Notes: generated by a model not told the origin, from the letters alone. A stretch of 64,000 nt of DNA from Amblyornis subalaris (GCA_018881555.1 JACAXG010000013.1:9586191-9650190); one strand, 5' to 3'. Positions 33,001 to 45,698 are shown, counted from the stretch's first letter. Program-made: numbers and translations.

Positions 33001-36000
33001 GTGAAACGTTATTGGGATAAAAATGTCCATAGTAATAATGACATTAATAATAATTTCTTTGTCATGATGGAGAAACAGTGGTTCCTGTGATGGTCATCTA
33101 CATACTTTCTTAGTTGTGATGTCATCTAGCTCATTTGTGCTGTGTCTGCTCCTCTTCAGGACTTGGTTTCCCTTAGAGGTAGGATCTTTACTCCTTTGCT
33201 TGGCTTCATGCTCAGATTTAGGAGATTCTTCTGATTCATCTCCATGACTTTTCCTGCTACTGGAACAGAAAATAAACACCCATAGCAAACACTTAAAATT
33301 TTCTTCACAAGTATTGAGTTCATGGTTTTATTCATCTTGACTTCAGGATCACTCTCTTCTCACCACAGGAAATTTTCTAATTTTAAGGAAGATAAAGAGC
33401 AAAAGATTCACAGCCTAGGTCTGATCACAGTTCCTTTAATAAGGCATCACTGAACTGCTTTTCTTCCATCATATATCCTTAGCCTCAGATATTTCTTGGT
33501 ATGTAAATCAGAAAGCTAAAATATTTTTTGAACAAAACAAAAATAAAACAAGTTCATCTTACTACTAGTTTATACGTGATATTCATACACTAAAATAGAT
33601 AGATAGTTGGTTTTGTCTACTTACTCATTCTGCTGCACATGCTGTACCTTTCCCCTTTTCCTTCTTGATTTATCCAGCATGGAAATGTTAACAGGAAACA
33701 AGCCCTCCATCAGGTCCAAAGCAGTTTTCCTAAGAGGATGAGGCATGAGAATGTCCACCAGAGAACTGTCTTTGGCAATGATCTCCATAGCAAGCTCCTG
33801 GTATCGCTGGTCCTGAGGAGACTGCAGCCTCCTCCTGGGCAGGTGCGTCTCTCTCTCCAGGGGAACATTGTCCTGGCTGCTGTGCACGGATGTTTCCTGT
33901 GCAAGTAAACCTTTGGCTGGATTTTTGTCTCCTTGGTGAGGCTGAGCCAGTGCTNTGTGGAGATGCATTCCCTGCTCTGGAGAAGCTGCAGGCTGCTGCT
34001 CTGGACATTTGAGTGCTGCATTCCCACTCAGAGGCTGAGTTCTNCGTTCCTCCTCCACTCGTGTGCCTTCCTTGCTTCCAGTTCTTGGGACAGGAATAGA
34101 GGTTTCAGGAGTCAGCTCGTGATAATCCTGACAACACACATGTCCAGTTATGTCATTATGTTCATGATTCTCAGATCCATCTTTCTCAGGATCATGGAGG
34201 CTGTAAGAAAGAAGACAGTTCCTTTTATTTGAGACATTCCCTCTACAGGTATTTTTGCAGACTGTTTAAGAGCTATGATCAAATAAATGTTTCTGATCTT
34301 ATGGTTCTGTCTGGANCTTTCAGTTACTTTCATGCTGACCTGCTAAACTAAGAAATTTAAGAAAAACTTCAACATATTGCTAAAAATGTGATTTTTTTTA
34401 ATAAGCCAATCAAGCCTCCAGAAACCATTTGGATATTTCTGAATGACTGAAAGAGTGGAAATCCTTTTACCACACAAGAGTCAAGGTCACTGCCTTGCTG
34501 AGACAGAGCTCAGATGTTTANCTCCCCTGATGCAAAGCAAATATGGAGAGTTAAAAAAACCCTTCCTAGTTAGTGATGTGTAAACCGCACAGTAATTTCT
34601 TCCTTTAAAAAAAACACTCCAAAACGCCCTATCACACCAGTCTGATCTCACATATTTTCCAGGGCCGGGCATATCCGAGGTGCAGGAAATGCTGTTTTCT
34701 CCAGAGCTCGGAGGAGGGAGCTGCGATCCCAGCGATCCGACGGAGCGCGGCTGTGCGGGGACAGCAGCTCGGGGGCACCCGGCACTTCCCACCGCACCAG
34801 GCGGGAACGATTTTAACGACTGCCCCAAATAATAGCGGGGGAATAGTCCCACGCGGTCAAGGATGGATCCCGAGGGAGAAGGAGGGGAGCAGCCCCGGAG
34901 GTCCCACTCTGGGACATCGGCTGTACCCAGGCACAGCTCCGCAGCCTTACCTGGCGGGGCCGGGGCAGCTCCCACAGCGCCGGGANGGTGCTGCTGCACC
35001 TCTGGCACATCTGCACGTGTCCTGGAAGGGAAAACAGCACACTGGGGCAACCAGCGTTTCAGGCGAGGCAGCTGCTTAATTTTACTCCCCTGTTTGTTAT
35101 CCCCAGAAAGGGAAGCTGATGGTAGATCTCCAAGTAGGTCCACAGAGGTTTGTGCTTTTTCGTTTGTTTGTGGTTTGTTTGGTTGGGTGGTTTTTGTTTG
35201 GTTGTTGTTGTTGTTGGTTTTTTTTCTAGGAGGAAAGGTTTGGATTTTGGTGGGGGGTTTTTTTGTCTATCTCTTTTTTATTAATTAATTGCTATTATGC
35301 ACTTCCTAGGTAACATCCATATTTTTTTTTTCCCCTAGAAAACCAAAAGAACAGCTGGCAACAAAATACGCCTTTACTCTCATAACAATCAGAAGTTCAG
35401 CACCGGTGAAAGTTTGTCAGTCTCCTCAGTAGGGTAATTTTAGTGGTAAGATAAATTATTTATTTTCTGACCCTTTTATCTTCTTTATTGTCCTCTACAA
35501 TATTGACAGCTACTCCTCTTTCAAATTCAGGAGACAAAAAGGCTGGTCATTTATAAAATTCTCTCCATAATTAGCTTTTCTGGGATAGGTCTCTAATGAA
35601 GCTGCTGTCATTAACCATAATGACTGCTGGAGCACAAACAGCCTCATCCTGCATGCAGCACATGTTCCCTGCAAATGCATTTCCAAGTGCCAGAGTCCCT
35701 CTCTGACTTTCTTTAGGCCCCCTTTAGGTACTGGTTTCTTACCTGTGTGGAAGAAGGAGTGGGTTTTGATCTCTCGGGAGCTCTCCCAGATGCAGGATCA
35801 CCTGCCTGCGGGAGACTTTCAGCTGATGGACACTTGCTGGTGCAGCTCCCCTCCCCTTCGCTGGGATTGCACCTGCTGGTCACACTCAGAGGAGGAACAA
35901 AAGCTAAAGGAGGAAAAACATCTGGTGATTTTTGTTCAGAGAGAACTTGGCAGAAAACCTCATCGTTTTGCACCTTCCTGCTCCCATTTGGGTTGGACAT

Positions 36001-38481
36001 CTGGCCAGGAGGCCCTTTGGGATTCGACAGCCTCTTCTGCAGGGGTGGCTTATGCAGTGGGAGGTGGTGTGAGCCACTCGGTCTTCGACTGATCTTTCGT
36101 TCCATGTATTCGATCAGGGCACTGTGCTGGATTTGTTTCAGCTCTGTCCTGGAGATACTTGAACTGGAAAGTGCCCTTCCTCTGTTCTCCACATCCCTTC
36201 TCCTGGCTGCCACTGTATCTTGCTCAGTGATTTCATCCCTAACTTGACTCCATGATAGTTCCTTATCCATTAGGTGATCGAGCTTCTCAGGCTCAGAATA
36301 GCAAAGTTTCTTTTGCTCTTGGGTTACCCTTTTCCTTCCCCCTGCTTGACCTTTTTGTGGCCTCCTTATTTCTTCATCTCTATTGAAACTTTCCAAGGAT
36401 TCTAGATGAGAAGGGGAGCAAGGAACAGGTTTGGCATCCTCGCTTGCACTGGATAATGAGAAAGACCGAAGGTGTTCAATTGATGGCCTTTTAGAGGATT
36501 TCTGTCTCAGTCTGACAGGCAAACTCATCTGTAAGTCTTTTCTTTTAAAGGAGGTTTCTTTGAGAACCTTTTTCTGAGCCACTTTAAGTTTCTCTATGTA
36601 GTCATTCTGGAAACTCTCATCTGTGAATGAGGCAGGGCTCCTGAGAATGAGATCTTTGTTCTGGAGCATGAGATCATCAGCACTGNGCTGATGGTGGTGG
36701 CTGCTCCTCTGCAGCTGATGGCCTTCCCTTTGTATCTCTGGACACTGTGCTGAGGCGGTGTAGCTGCTGGAAGGAATTTCCTTCGGTGAGCTCCTTGAAT
36801 CCTCCTGACTGTGGGTGAGCTTGTTGGGGTGCAGGACATTGGTTGTTTTCCCTGCAGAAAGATAGTAAAGCATGGGAGTGGCCTGCCTGGTTATTTGTTC
36901 ACCAGCACGGTCCTCCTGAAGGTGTCTTGAGAGCTGTGTTTGAAATACAGGCTGGTGTTTCTGAACAGGAGGTTCCTCTTGTTGTAGACATGTGCTGAGG
37001 TCGGGACTGTTGCTATTACCCTGTTTTTCTTTCTGGACTTCATGTAATAACCGAGATGTGGAATCTTCCTTTGGTCTGAAAAAAGCCATGTGGCTTGTGC
37101 CATCACAGCATTGCTTCCTTCCCTGATGCAGCTCCTCACACCGAGGCTGCTCCACTTCCACAGCATCGCAGCTGCAGGACAGTGGTGATCTCTGCACTTT
37201 GGTTTGCTGGTTCAGGTCTGGTTCCCTAACATTGCTCACAATTTTTCCTTCAGAACCATAGCACTGATTTTTGTCTGTACAACTGTTCAGCTTCCTGGAA
37301 GCATTTTTAAGTAGAAGAGCATGCTCTGTATATTTTATATCACAAGTGTCCTCAAACACATCCTGATCCATGTCTGAATGCCACCGGGTGTGGAGCGGGC
37401 CCTGAGCACAGGGCAAGGACTCTTTCCTCTGGCTGGGTCCTGGCACAGTGCTTGGCAGAGCTGCTTCTCTGGCGCTTGGCTTATGCACACCCCAGGGACA
37501 CTGTTTGACTTCCTGTGTATCATTAACAGCACTGGCGCTGGAATGTGCTCGGTGACAAGATTTGGAGTTCATCTCTTTGGGAATTTTATTAGCATGAGCT
37601 GAGTTATAAGCAGAAAGTATTTTGGGGATGCTCGCCACAGAGTCCGTCTTTAAATATTCTTGAAAAATGAAGGAAGAAGGTCTGCTGAAAATGTGTGGAT
37701 TGCTTCTCTTTGTAGGTTGTTGTGATGGGCTCCACTCTCCATTTTCCTCTGTCTTTAACCCCTGAATTTTTGATACTTCANTTGTAGAATCGGAAGAAAG
37801 GCCCTTGTTTTCCAGAGTCTTTTCCCTAGCAGGCCCTACACCTTGCTCTGTAACTGCATCCCAGCGTTGACTCCATGGTGCATCCCTGTGTGCCAGCTGG
37901 CTGTCCTGCACGCCAGGGTCCGGCTGCACACTGCACTCACCGTGTCCTTCAGAGCCTTGTCTCCCTCTTGCATTTTCCAGGTGTCTGTTAGCGATGTTGT
38001 AGCTACCGAGCCGTGCGGGAGGGGACGGTGGAGGTGCTGCCAGGGCTGGAGGTCCCTGATTTAAAGTCCTTTGGGTAGGAGTGACTCCACAGCGATCACT
38101 GGTGCTGTGAGAGCTGTTGTGGGTGCTCAGGTCTGGTGCCCTGTATGGCTGGGGGGATCTGAGGTCAGAGTGTGCAGCACTGACATTATAAATTCCTGTG
38201 ACATATTCTGAGTCCATGTACGAGACCTGCTCTGGGGGCACACAGCAGTATCCACCGTGGCACGGTGGCGTGGGATACTCTGGAACATTTGATCCCCCTG
38301 AGAAAGAGCTGTAAGCAGAGTCTGCTCTTCCAGGGAGGTGCAAGACATGGTCCATGCTGCTGATTGACTTCACTGACAAAAGATGATCATTTTCAGGAGA
38401 GGTCACAGGCTCCACCAGCTTCCCAATTCTGCCACCTTGCCTGTGAGTCCATCTTTCTATCTCATTCCCAGATGAAGTCAT
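29829..38481 (-). CDS. SHROOM1: SHROOM1, actin- and Rho-kinase-binding scaffold (spliced, 6 coding exons)
   Basis: Joining 35743-38481, 34951-35021, 33625-34200, 33106-33259, 31645-31917 and 29829-30083 gives 1355 residues plus TAA, with every junction GT-AG and in phase. Family marks: [10 protein letters not shown] (about 51-60), [10 protein letters not shown] (about 530) and the ASD1 core [20 protein letters not shown] (about 630-655), which binds F-actin. The ASD2 region runs from about 1070 to the end, finishing in a predicted coiled coil ([20 protein letters not shown]). In Shroom proteins ASD2 binds Rho kinase and drives actomyosin contraction. There is no PDZ domain, as in other SHROOM1 proteins. 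Human SHROOM1 is about 852 residues; the extra length is in exon 1. Introns measure 721, 750, 365, 1188 and 1561 bp, without repeats I recognise beyond T/G-rich simple sequence. Ns fall in exons at 33955, 34044, 34986, 36686 and 37781. Confidence 0.93.
31645..31917 (-). CDS. SHROOM1: SHROOM1 coding exon 5 (ASD2 coiled coil)
   Basis: Acceptor TTTCCCTTTGCAG, donor GAGAAG|GTGAGT, 91 codons in phase 0. The sequence [20 protein letters not shown] and later [20 protein letters not shown] aligns position for position with human SHROOM1 ASD2 and is helical and coiled-coil-like. Confidence 0.95.
33106..33259 (-). CDS. SHROOM1: SHROOM1 coding exon 4
   Basis: Acceptor TTTTCTGTTCCAG before 33259, donor AAA|GTATGT after 33106; phase 2 in, phase 0 out. 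It encodes a charged Ser/Lys/Glu-rich linker within the ASD2 region, ending [12 protein letters not shown]. Confidence 0.88.
33625..34200 (-). CDS. SHROOM1: SHROOM1 coding exon 3 (start of ASD2)
   Basis: Acceptor CTTTCTTACAG precedes 34200, donor GA|GTAAGT follows 33625. The last 60 residues carry the ASD2 entry motif ([19 protein letters not shown] ... [11 protein letters not shown]), which matches the human EELVQELARLDPSLCDPL / LGLLDGLIPL segment. Two Ns fall inside (33955, 34044). Confidence 0.92.
34951..35021 (-). CDS. SHROOM1: SHROOM1 coding exon 2 (71 nt)
   Basis: A strong acceptor (CTGTTTTCCCTTCCAG) and donor (CCGCCAG|GTAAGG) bracket 71 nt without a stop in the required frame. The length is exactly what is needed to link phase-0 exon 1 to exon 3, which opens with the last base of a codon. 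The encoded segment is Arg/Ala/Cys-rich with no known motif, and it includes an N at 34986. Confidence 0.75.
35160..35290. repeat. T/G-rich low-complexity stretch in SHROOM1 intron 1
   Basis: Imperfect GTTT and GTT repeats followed by T and G runs, reading as A/C-rich on the transcribed strand. It lies between coding exons 1 and 2. Confidence 0.85.
35743..38481 (-). CDS. SHROOM1: SHROOM1 coding exon 1 (913 codons, ASD1)
   Basis: The frame opens at ATG 38481 ([12 protein letters not shown] at -3) and stays open to the donor ACACAG|GTAAGA, ending in phase 0. An in-frame TAG at 38512-38514 excludes a further upstream start within the exon. It carries [10 protein letters not shown] and ASD1. Most of the extra length relative to human is Ser/Gln/His-rich, presumably disordered sequence between them. 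Confidence 0.92.
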
Positions 38482-38586
38482 GTTGTAGTATTTCCAGAAA
38501 TCCAAGTCTGACTAAAAGTCCACAACTGAGTTGTTAGCAGTGAACATTTTTCTCGGTAGTCACATTCCAATAATATCTAGAGGATC
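38482..38586 (-). other. SHROOM1: SHROOM1 5' UTR part of the first coding exon
   Basis: A good acceptor on the minus strand (TTTCTCTTTCTTTTTAG, AG at 38587-38588) starts an exon at 38586, 105 bp before the ATG. It implies at least one further upstream non-coding exon. A weaker acceptor, ACTTTTAG just before 38511, is also possible. Confidence 0.6.
38512..38547 (-). promoter_or_regulatory. SHROOM1: upstream ORF in the SHROOM1 leader
   Basis: ATG at 38547-38545 opens an 11-codon frame (MFTANNSVVDF) closed by TAG at 38512-38514, 30 nt before the main ATG. Its context (A at -3, from GAAAAATGT) is fair. uORFs this close commonly lower translation of the main frame. It exists only if the upstream acceptor is used. 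Confidence 0.5.
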
Positions 38587-41500
38587 CTAAAAAGAAAGAG
38601 AAATCTGTGAAAAAGACTCAGTGGGAGGATTCTCATCACATATTTTGGAAAACCTTTCCCAGAGTCTTACAGAAAGTGGCTTGGGACTGACAGAGCATCT
38701 TGAGATGAGACATTCTGCTGTCAGTAAAAAATCAGATTTTAACAGACAGCCAAGTATTTATGGCTGCAGCTAGGAACTCCCCTGCAAACTACCAGATTGA
38801 TTAGAAAAGAGCACCAGCATGGAGTTCATGTACAACAAATACACAATTTTTGCAGAGTCTGGAAAACAGTCCATGTTTACCAGCAGCACGTGACAGTTCC
38901 TCTCTGATTGCTGTGCATGATGCCCATAGGTTTAGTTTAACAAATGAATCTCTATAAGCAGCCACTCAATGGGCCAAGAGAAGACAAGCAGGAGATTCTC
39001 ACACCAATGGTGTGACCCCCTCAGCTGCCTCTGCCAGCTTCAAACCCCCTGACATGCCCTGATAAAACTGAACCTGGCACCAGAGAGGTGCTTGCCAGTG
39101 ACCTTGCATAGTAATTCTCATTTAAACCAGCTATAGAGAATGATTAGGTATTAAAAGAAAGCAAAAAAACAGTCTTGAAAAGCTTCATCCACAAGCTGCC
39201 CCAGTAACAGGCCTTCTGAGGANACACAAACTGTTTCCAGATCCCTCCAGAATCTGACGTGTCTGATTTATTCAGAAAGGTTGAACTCACCAGACACTAA
39301 TCTGCCATTCCCAATATCAGGTTTCTGTGGCAGGGCCTCATAAAGCTGGCAGAAAGAGAGGTTGCTCTTTAATAAAAAAATTCACATTCCTGCCTTATTT
39401 CAAAGATGGTCCTGGTATCATTCATTTTGAGCCACAGGAAGAGATGGGTAGGAGCCAAAACACACAAGTTAATCTATAAATGAAACTTGGACTGGTGGGG
39501 CACACTAAATAACTAGTTTCTGGAAGTGAAAACAGCCTAACACCACAGAGTGGGAATTTCTGCTGTTGTTGGTTTGTTTTTCAAATTTCAGTAAGAAACC
39601 AACTCAAGGATACCTGAAGTTCTCTTCCTCTTTACAGATGATCTAAAACACAGCTGTGAAATTTAATTGTCTGTCCCTGAATAGCAGGGTCACATAGGAA
39701 ATATGAAGTATCCNTGGCTGATGATGCCATTCCCCAAACCATGAGCATATTGGGGAATTTAAAAAAATAAAAACCTTAGATAATTAGTGAAAGGAAAACC
39801 TTGGATTTTCTGAAGCCACAGAGGAAAAAAAAAGGCAGCTGAATGTTGCACTGACCCTAACTGCAGACTGGGACTGTACCACAGAGCGTCACACTGCAGT
39901 TACATTTCCTAAGCACACGGAGTNCCCTGGAAGGCTGGCCCATGGCAGTGACTGATGGGTCTCGCTGAGCTGGGAGAGCTCAGTGGTACCTGGGGGGGCT
40001 GGGAGGTGCACAGGATCAAACCCCACGGGAGCCACATTCCACAAGAGACCCAGAAGGCAGATTCCTCTGTCATTCTTATCTCCCTTGTTTTAATCAAATT
40101 TTTCTCCCAGTGGAACCTCTCCAAGCAGCTCTTACTGANGGTGCTATAAATAGACAGAGCCAAGTCTTGTCTGGGATGTGCTGGCACAGCTCCAGGGAAG
40201 TTAATGGAGCCACCCTGATTTACCACNAGAATTTGGCTCTAACTTTTCACAGCAATGTGCAGAATCCAANTAACAGTTGTGATTTTGGCTTATATCTATC
40301 AATGAAAGTACTCTCCTGGTTTCCTATACTAGTCATTCCCAAGATCTCTTCTCTCTCATTGTTTCAAGTTCCTCATTGGGATTTACAGTGAAGTTGGCAA
40401 TACAGTGAAGAATTTTTGACTNAGTTTTTTATGATTATACCAGAAATGGTAGGAAATATAATTTCAGTATCTTAGAAGACTGAGGTAAGAACCTCTGACT
40501 GATACTGAAACACTCCTTAGGGAAAACTTGTCTTATTTCTTTCGGGGAAGATATTTCCTTAACCCATTTGATCCCAATGTGTTTGAAGAACTATGTGAAA
40601 ACTGCCCTCTCTTTCCCATGTAAGAGAAAATAATTAATATACTTAAAACTCAACTGACATGAACAATGACATTATTGTTCTGAGCAGGGAGGTGGTAGAG
40701 CTCCCTCATGGACTGCACTGTCTCTGGGTCTCAGAAATACTCTGGCAAGGCTGGAATACAATGTGCACATTCCAGACAGGCTTGCAATACTTTCATTGTA
40801 AACCACTGAAAGCAAGAAGAAAAATGTTAANTTAAAGTATATCAGAACCAAAATCACTGAAAGATGAAGGGAAATGTATTAACAGTGTAGGGATACAGGG
40901 AAGTACATTAACTCCATGCCCAAGGAAGAAATAAAGCCACTATCAACCTATTAAGATCCAAAGTTGTTTGCTTGTTGGTTTTTTTTGTTGCTAAAAACAG
41001 AGGCTAACTTGACTTCCATCCACATCAACCTCTTCTGTTCTAGGGAAAGGTGATTTTCATTGCACAATCTTGAATTCTTTGCAACCAACTCAGTAGGTCA
41101 AAGCCTCACGTCTGGCAAATTAACTCCATACAGGGAAAACCCAGTGACTCCAGACCACAGTGAGTCAACAATTTACCTGTCTTTTAAGGGCAGGATTTCT
41201 TCTACTTACAGTTTGGTCTTGTTTGACCTAATTTAGAATTTGCTGGGTGCTGTAACTGATCCATAACTCACCTGCACTTACAGTGCTTGCCCAAACAAAT
41301 CAGCACCCACCAGAAACACAGGTATTCTCTCTATCCAGTCTCTGATTTGTCCTCAACAACCCAGGATAAACAGCCCCAGGCACCAAACACAGTCTGCACT
41401 ATGTTTGTGTACGTGTGCAGTTCCCTTGGAGTTACCAACACAATCTTTCCATCACAGAAGCAAGAATGAGCATTTTCCCTAATAAACACAAGAAGAATTC

Positions 41501-44500
41501 AAACCTTCCTAACTCTCTTTCTGTAGAACTGCCCTTTTCATACCTATGGCTCCATGAAAATAGAGGGGAAAACCACAGCTGTCAGTCCAGATCAAACTAA
41601 ATACATAAGTGTTCTCCAGGAGAGAACAAGTGTGCAAAATGCAAAGTAAACACTGTGACCAACCTACCAATATAATGTCATGTCCACGTTTGTGAATGAC
41701 CTGTTCCTTATCAAAGGGCAAACACTTGATGTAAATATTAGCTGAAATTCTTCAGATGCCAATCAGTTGCANGGTTCCCAGCACCACCTGCCCCATCTGC
41801 TCCCCAGAGCGTGAGATCTATTTGCTACCAACAGATCATCTGAGAGACTCTTGCTTTAGCAGGTGACCCTGTTGGCTTTCCCAGAGCAGCCCGGAGAGGC
41901 CAGAATCCTGGGGAAGTCAGGTACAGTCTCTGGCATCCCAGAAACCTTCGGTAGGTCGTTGGTTGGTGATCTGGCACAGGTTCCCAGATCTCCATCCAGG
42001 TCTTCCTGGACAGAAACCTGTGCCCATGCACAACATGGATGCATTCTCAGTGACTCTATCTCTGAGATATGAGATGTCTGGAGATAAGAGCTGCTCCTTT
42101 GACCAGACTGTGAAATATCCAGAAATTCCAAACAAATGTCTGGGGTCTTCAAATTCCATCACTTTGACATGACTGTTGAAAGGGTGAGAGAAATGGAAGG
42201 ATACCATACCCAGGAAAGTGTTGCTGGCATTGCTTTTGTGCCCAGCATCTCTGAAAGCCACTGTTTATCTCTTTCTCTGATTTTTTAAATAATAGATAAT
42301 TTCCCCTTGTTATTATTTTTCTCTAGCCTATAATCAACAATTTTATCCCCCTGGACTTTCAACTGTAGGTTTCAAACAGAAAGGCAAACAGAGCACATGA
42401 CATCCTCTTTGGCTGATGGAAAAAACACACTTTCTGCTGATCTGTATTTTTCTTGCTAAGATTTTTGAAGACTCTAAACCCCAATTTTCCTATTTAGTGC
42501 AATTTCCAGAACTATCATGGAGGTAGCTAATGGTGGCTGAGGATATTGTGCATCAACACCCAAGGACAAACTCTCACATTTTCTTCCTGGCCCAGTGGAA
42601 AGCTCACCCTGCTACTGGGAGCCAGGGAAGTCAAAGTGTCACAGTCTCAAAACAGAACCTAAGTGGGATTTAGAGGAGGTTTATGCCTTGTGTGCACAGA
42701 AATAAATTTCGCCGTAGTTTGAGNAATGTAAACATTTCCAGCAAAACCCATGGATACCCACTTGAGGCTTTCTGGAGCTATCAAAGTGTCGTGAGAAATT
42801 TAGAGAAGGATGAAAGTACTAATAATGCATTTCAATATCCCCTCTTTTTTGTGTAGGGGCGTAGACAAAACTTCCTAAACTTCCTCACCCAGCTGTGCTG
42901 GGCTCTCTACAGAAGGGAGGGATCCCTNCTGACCAGCCTGGGAGCTTTGCTGGAGCCACAGTGCCAGAATGGGTCCATCCTACACCTTCCTGGCGTCACT
43001 TCCCACATGGATGACATCTCACTGCTGTAGAGGAATGATTGGCATTCACCTAACATGCCTACTGGGCTGATGAAAAGCTGTGGCCCAAATAAANTGCTTT
43101 TGGAGGCAAGAGCCATGGCCCAATCTCTGGCCAAGGATTTAATGAGGAAGATCAGGTTTGGCAATTCTTCACAGCCCTGTGAGAGACCTTTTCTGAGCAC
43201 CCAACAGAGTCTGACCTTTTAATTAGAGCAGTCACCCGCCACATACCTCTCATTGTCCTTGAATTCCCTGACTTTCCTTATTCAGCCTCAAAAATTTCTC
43301 TTGGCTTCCATCAGCATTAGTCTCTAATCTACTAAACACCAAACACTTATTGTTGCACTCTGTAAGTGCTTCTCAAAAAATGCTTTTGCCAGAAATCACA
43401 GGTTCATTCCAAATGTATGCATTTCTTCGCAATCATTTCCATTTCATCCCTTCTAATTTCATCATAATTTTCCTTATTCCTTTTTTAAATCNAATCAAGT
43501 TCATTTGATGCCATAAATTTACCCCCATACTGCTTTTACAGTCTACAAAAGCACCACAAGAGCATTAAGAAATTACAGGCTCCAAAGTACTAAAAATCAA
43601 AAAGGGAAAAAATACACTTACACTGTTGATTTTTAAACATATGCTTTTAGAANTAAAATATATATAGTAAATAAATTAATTAATAGAACAGAGTTTAATT
43701 AAAAAATATATATAATAAAGATGTTTTCTCATTTCTGCTTTGTTGACTGCTTCCCAGCCAGGCTGTCCAAGAAACATCAGAGAAAAATAAAATTCTCNTA
43801 GTTCCCCTGACCTCCTGCTGGCTACACTGAGCTTCCCACAGCTCAGGCAGAGAGTCAAGCTCACAAGAGAAGACACTGGCCTCTAAATAGGCATAACCCA
43901 GTTCAACATCTTCCTCTGATGTGTGGTTTCAGTCCAGAATCCTATGAGCTGGTAGAAGTTGTTTAGCAATCTGTGCAAGCACAGTTTTAAAAACATGCTC
44001 ATTATTAACTGTCTGTAATTAGAAAAATCCAAGTGCTTGTAACAGGCAGCTTCACCAGCTGCCACACATCCCAAACCCAATGTATTCCCAGCACTGCCTG
44101 GATCAGAATTTGTGTTCCCAGCTTTATCAGAGCTCTGGGAGAGCTGATGCTCACTCAAACTTAGTGAGAGTTGGCTGGCTGGGAAGTGTCATGAAGTCAT
44201 CTTATNTTTGAGGGATTGTGGTTTTCTGGCACCTGCATATGCTTTATTCTAATATAAAACTATTCTCAGGAGCTTTATGGATGGCTCTGTAACTGCAGTC
44301 CTGGAGTCCTTGATGGAACTAGACTGCAGATTCCAATTTCTCCATGCTGTAGTTGTGTTTTCCACAGACCAACCTGCCCTGAGAACAAACATTCCTGCTG
44401 CAGCTCCAGTTTTAGACAAGGATGGATCCAGAGGCACTGGCTGGGCAAGGGGCAGTGTCCAGTTCTCCTTAATCAAGTGGGATGATACCTATTATTTATG

Positions 44501-45698
44501 TATGTAAATATATGTATTTGTATAATTTAAATTAAGGCTTCAGATGGATCAATCAATTCATTCTCTGGTCCCTAAATGTACTGAGAAGCTTTGTGCTGAA
44601 CTTGGCAAGCTTTAGACTGTGTGCTATGAGCGTCGTGAATGATACAGAAACACACTCCCTTCACTACACACCCAAAGTCATCCCCATCTAAGGAATACCA
44701 ACAGGTAAAACACTGGACAGAGAATCCTATCAGACCTCCCAGAGCAGAGGAGTGACATGGTCAAGCTGGCTCACTCAGATTATGCCAGAGAACAGGAGAG
44801 CACAGGAATCAGCTTGTGGTACCTGGAAAACTGAACACTGAACACGGGTGAGGAGACTGAAAACGTGAGAGAGACAGAGAGACAGCGAGCAGAGATGTGG
44901 AAATGGAGCTTCCTCTAACAAAACAATCTCTTGTACCTCAGGTTTTATCTTACAAATTTTAGTCATACACTGCCACACCAGTAGGACTCTGCCTTACCAT
45001 GAAATTGTTTGAGTCCCACAGCAGGAGCAGAACCCAGGCCTCTTGCCTCCCCAGCACTCCTCCTAATACAAATCAATTTTTTTAATGCCTTACTACCCTC
45101 AGTAAATCACNTAACCATTCCATTCTTTCGCAGCACATTGCCAGTCTGAAATATAATCAGCAAACAATATTAGCACTTCCATTTTCCTGTATACCAATCA
45201 AGGATTATGAAGTCACATTAATTAATTTGGTATTTAAAAAAAGCCATTAGCTCTTTAAGTTTCTTGTTTTGACATAGGAAACAGAGACGATTCCTTTCCA
45301 GAGGATGTCTGTTTTCAGTCTAATTCATCCAGATGTTAAACANAATTGCGCCTGCCTTTGGGCTGGGGCAGACAGTAATGCAATATCCAGTTACTACACA
45401 GCATTCCACTGGAACAAGAGGAAACCACCAAATACACACAAGACATAATATATTAGACTGCTCTGTCCCTTTGGCAAATGTTGCATTCCAGTATTTTCCC
45501 ACAGCTTTCATCTGGGCAGAATTCATATGCTTAATCTCACTAAACATATCACTGGTTTCCACAACAAACAATGAAAAACTGGATTGGTAGTTAAAAATAA
45601 TCTGGAAATAGCCAATAGTTAAATCAGGGAAGATTTAATGGTGGGGTGGGGGTTGCTTGGAATTACAGGCAGAAATCAAACTCCTGGTCTGCAAAGAG
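38587..45698. other. SHROOM1 5' flank / intergenic, first part
   Basis: No coding exon, RNA gene or repeat family was recognised. It is AT-rich with simple stretches (for example around 43655-43720, AT-rich ATATATA). A block at 41856-42261 is open on both strands but encodes nothing recognisable. Part may be a SHROOM1 5' intron if the distal exon at 47.6 kb is real. Confidence 0.45.

Noticed and set aside
34487..35143. A 218-codon minus-strand frame as a SHROOM1 exon
   Set aside because: It uses a different frame from the phase-consistent 71-nt exon and has no homology; a splice-compatible reading is only given by 34951-35021.
38482..38505. SHROOM1 starting at the TTG codon at 38505
   Set aside because: The codon is TTG, not ATG; the first in-frame ATG in the exon is at 38481.
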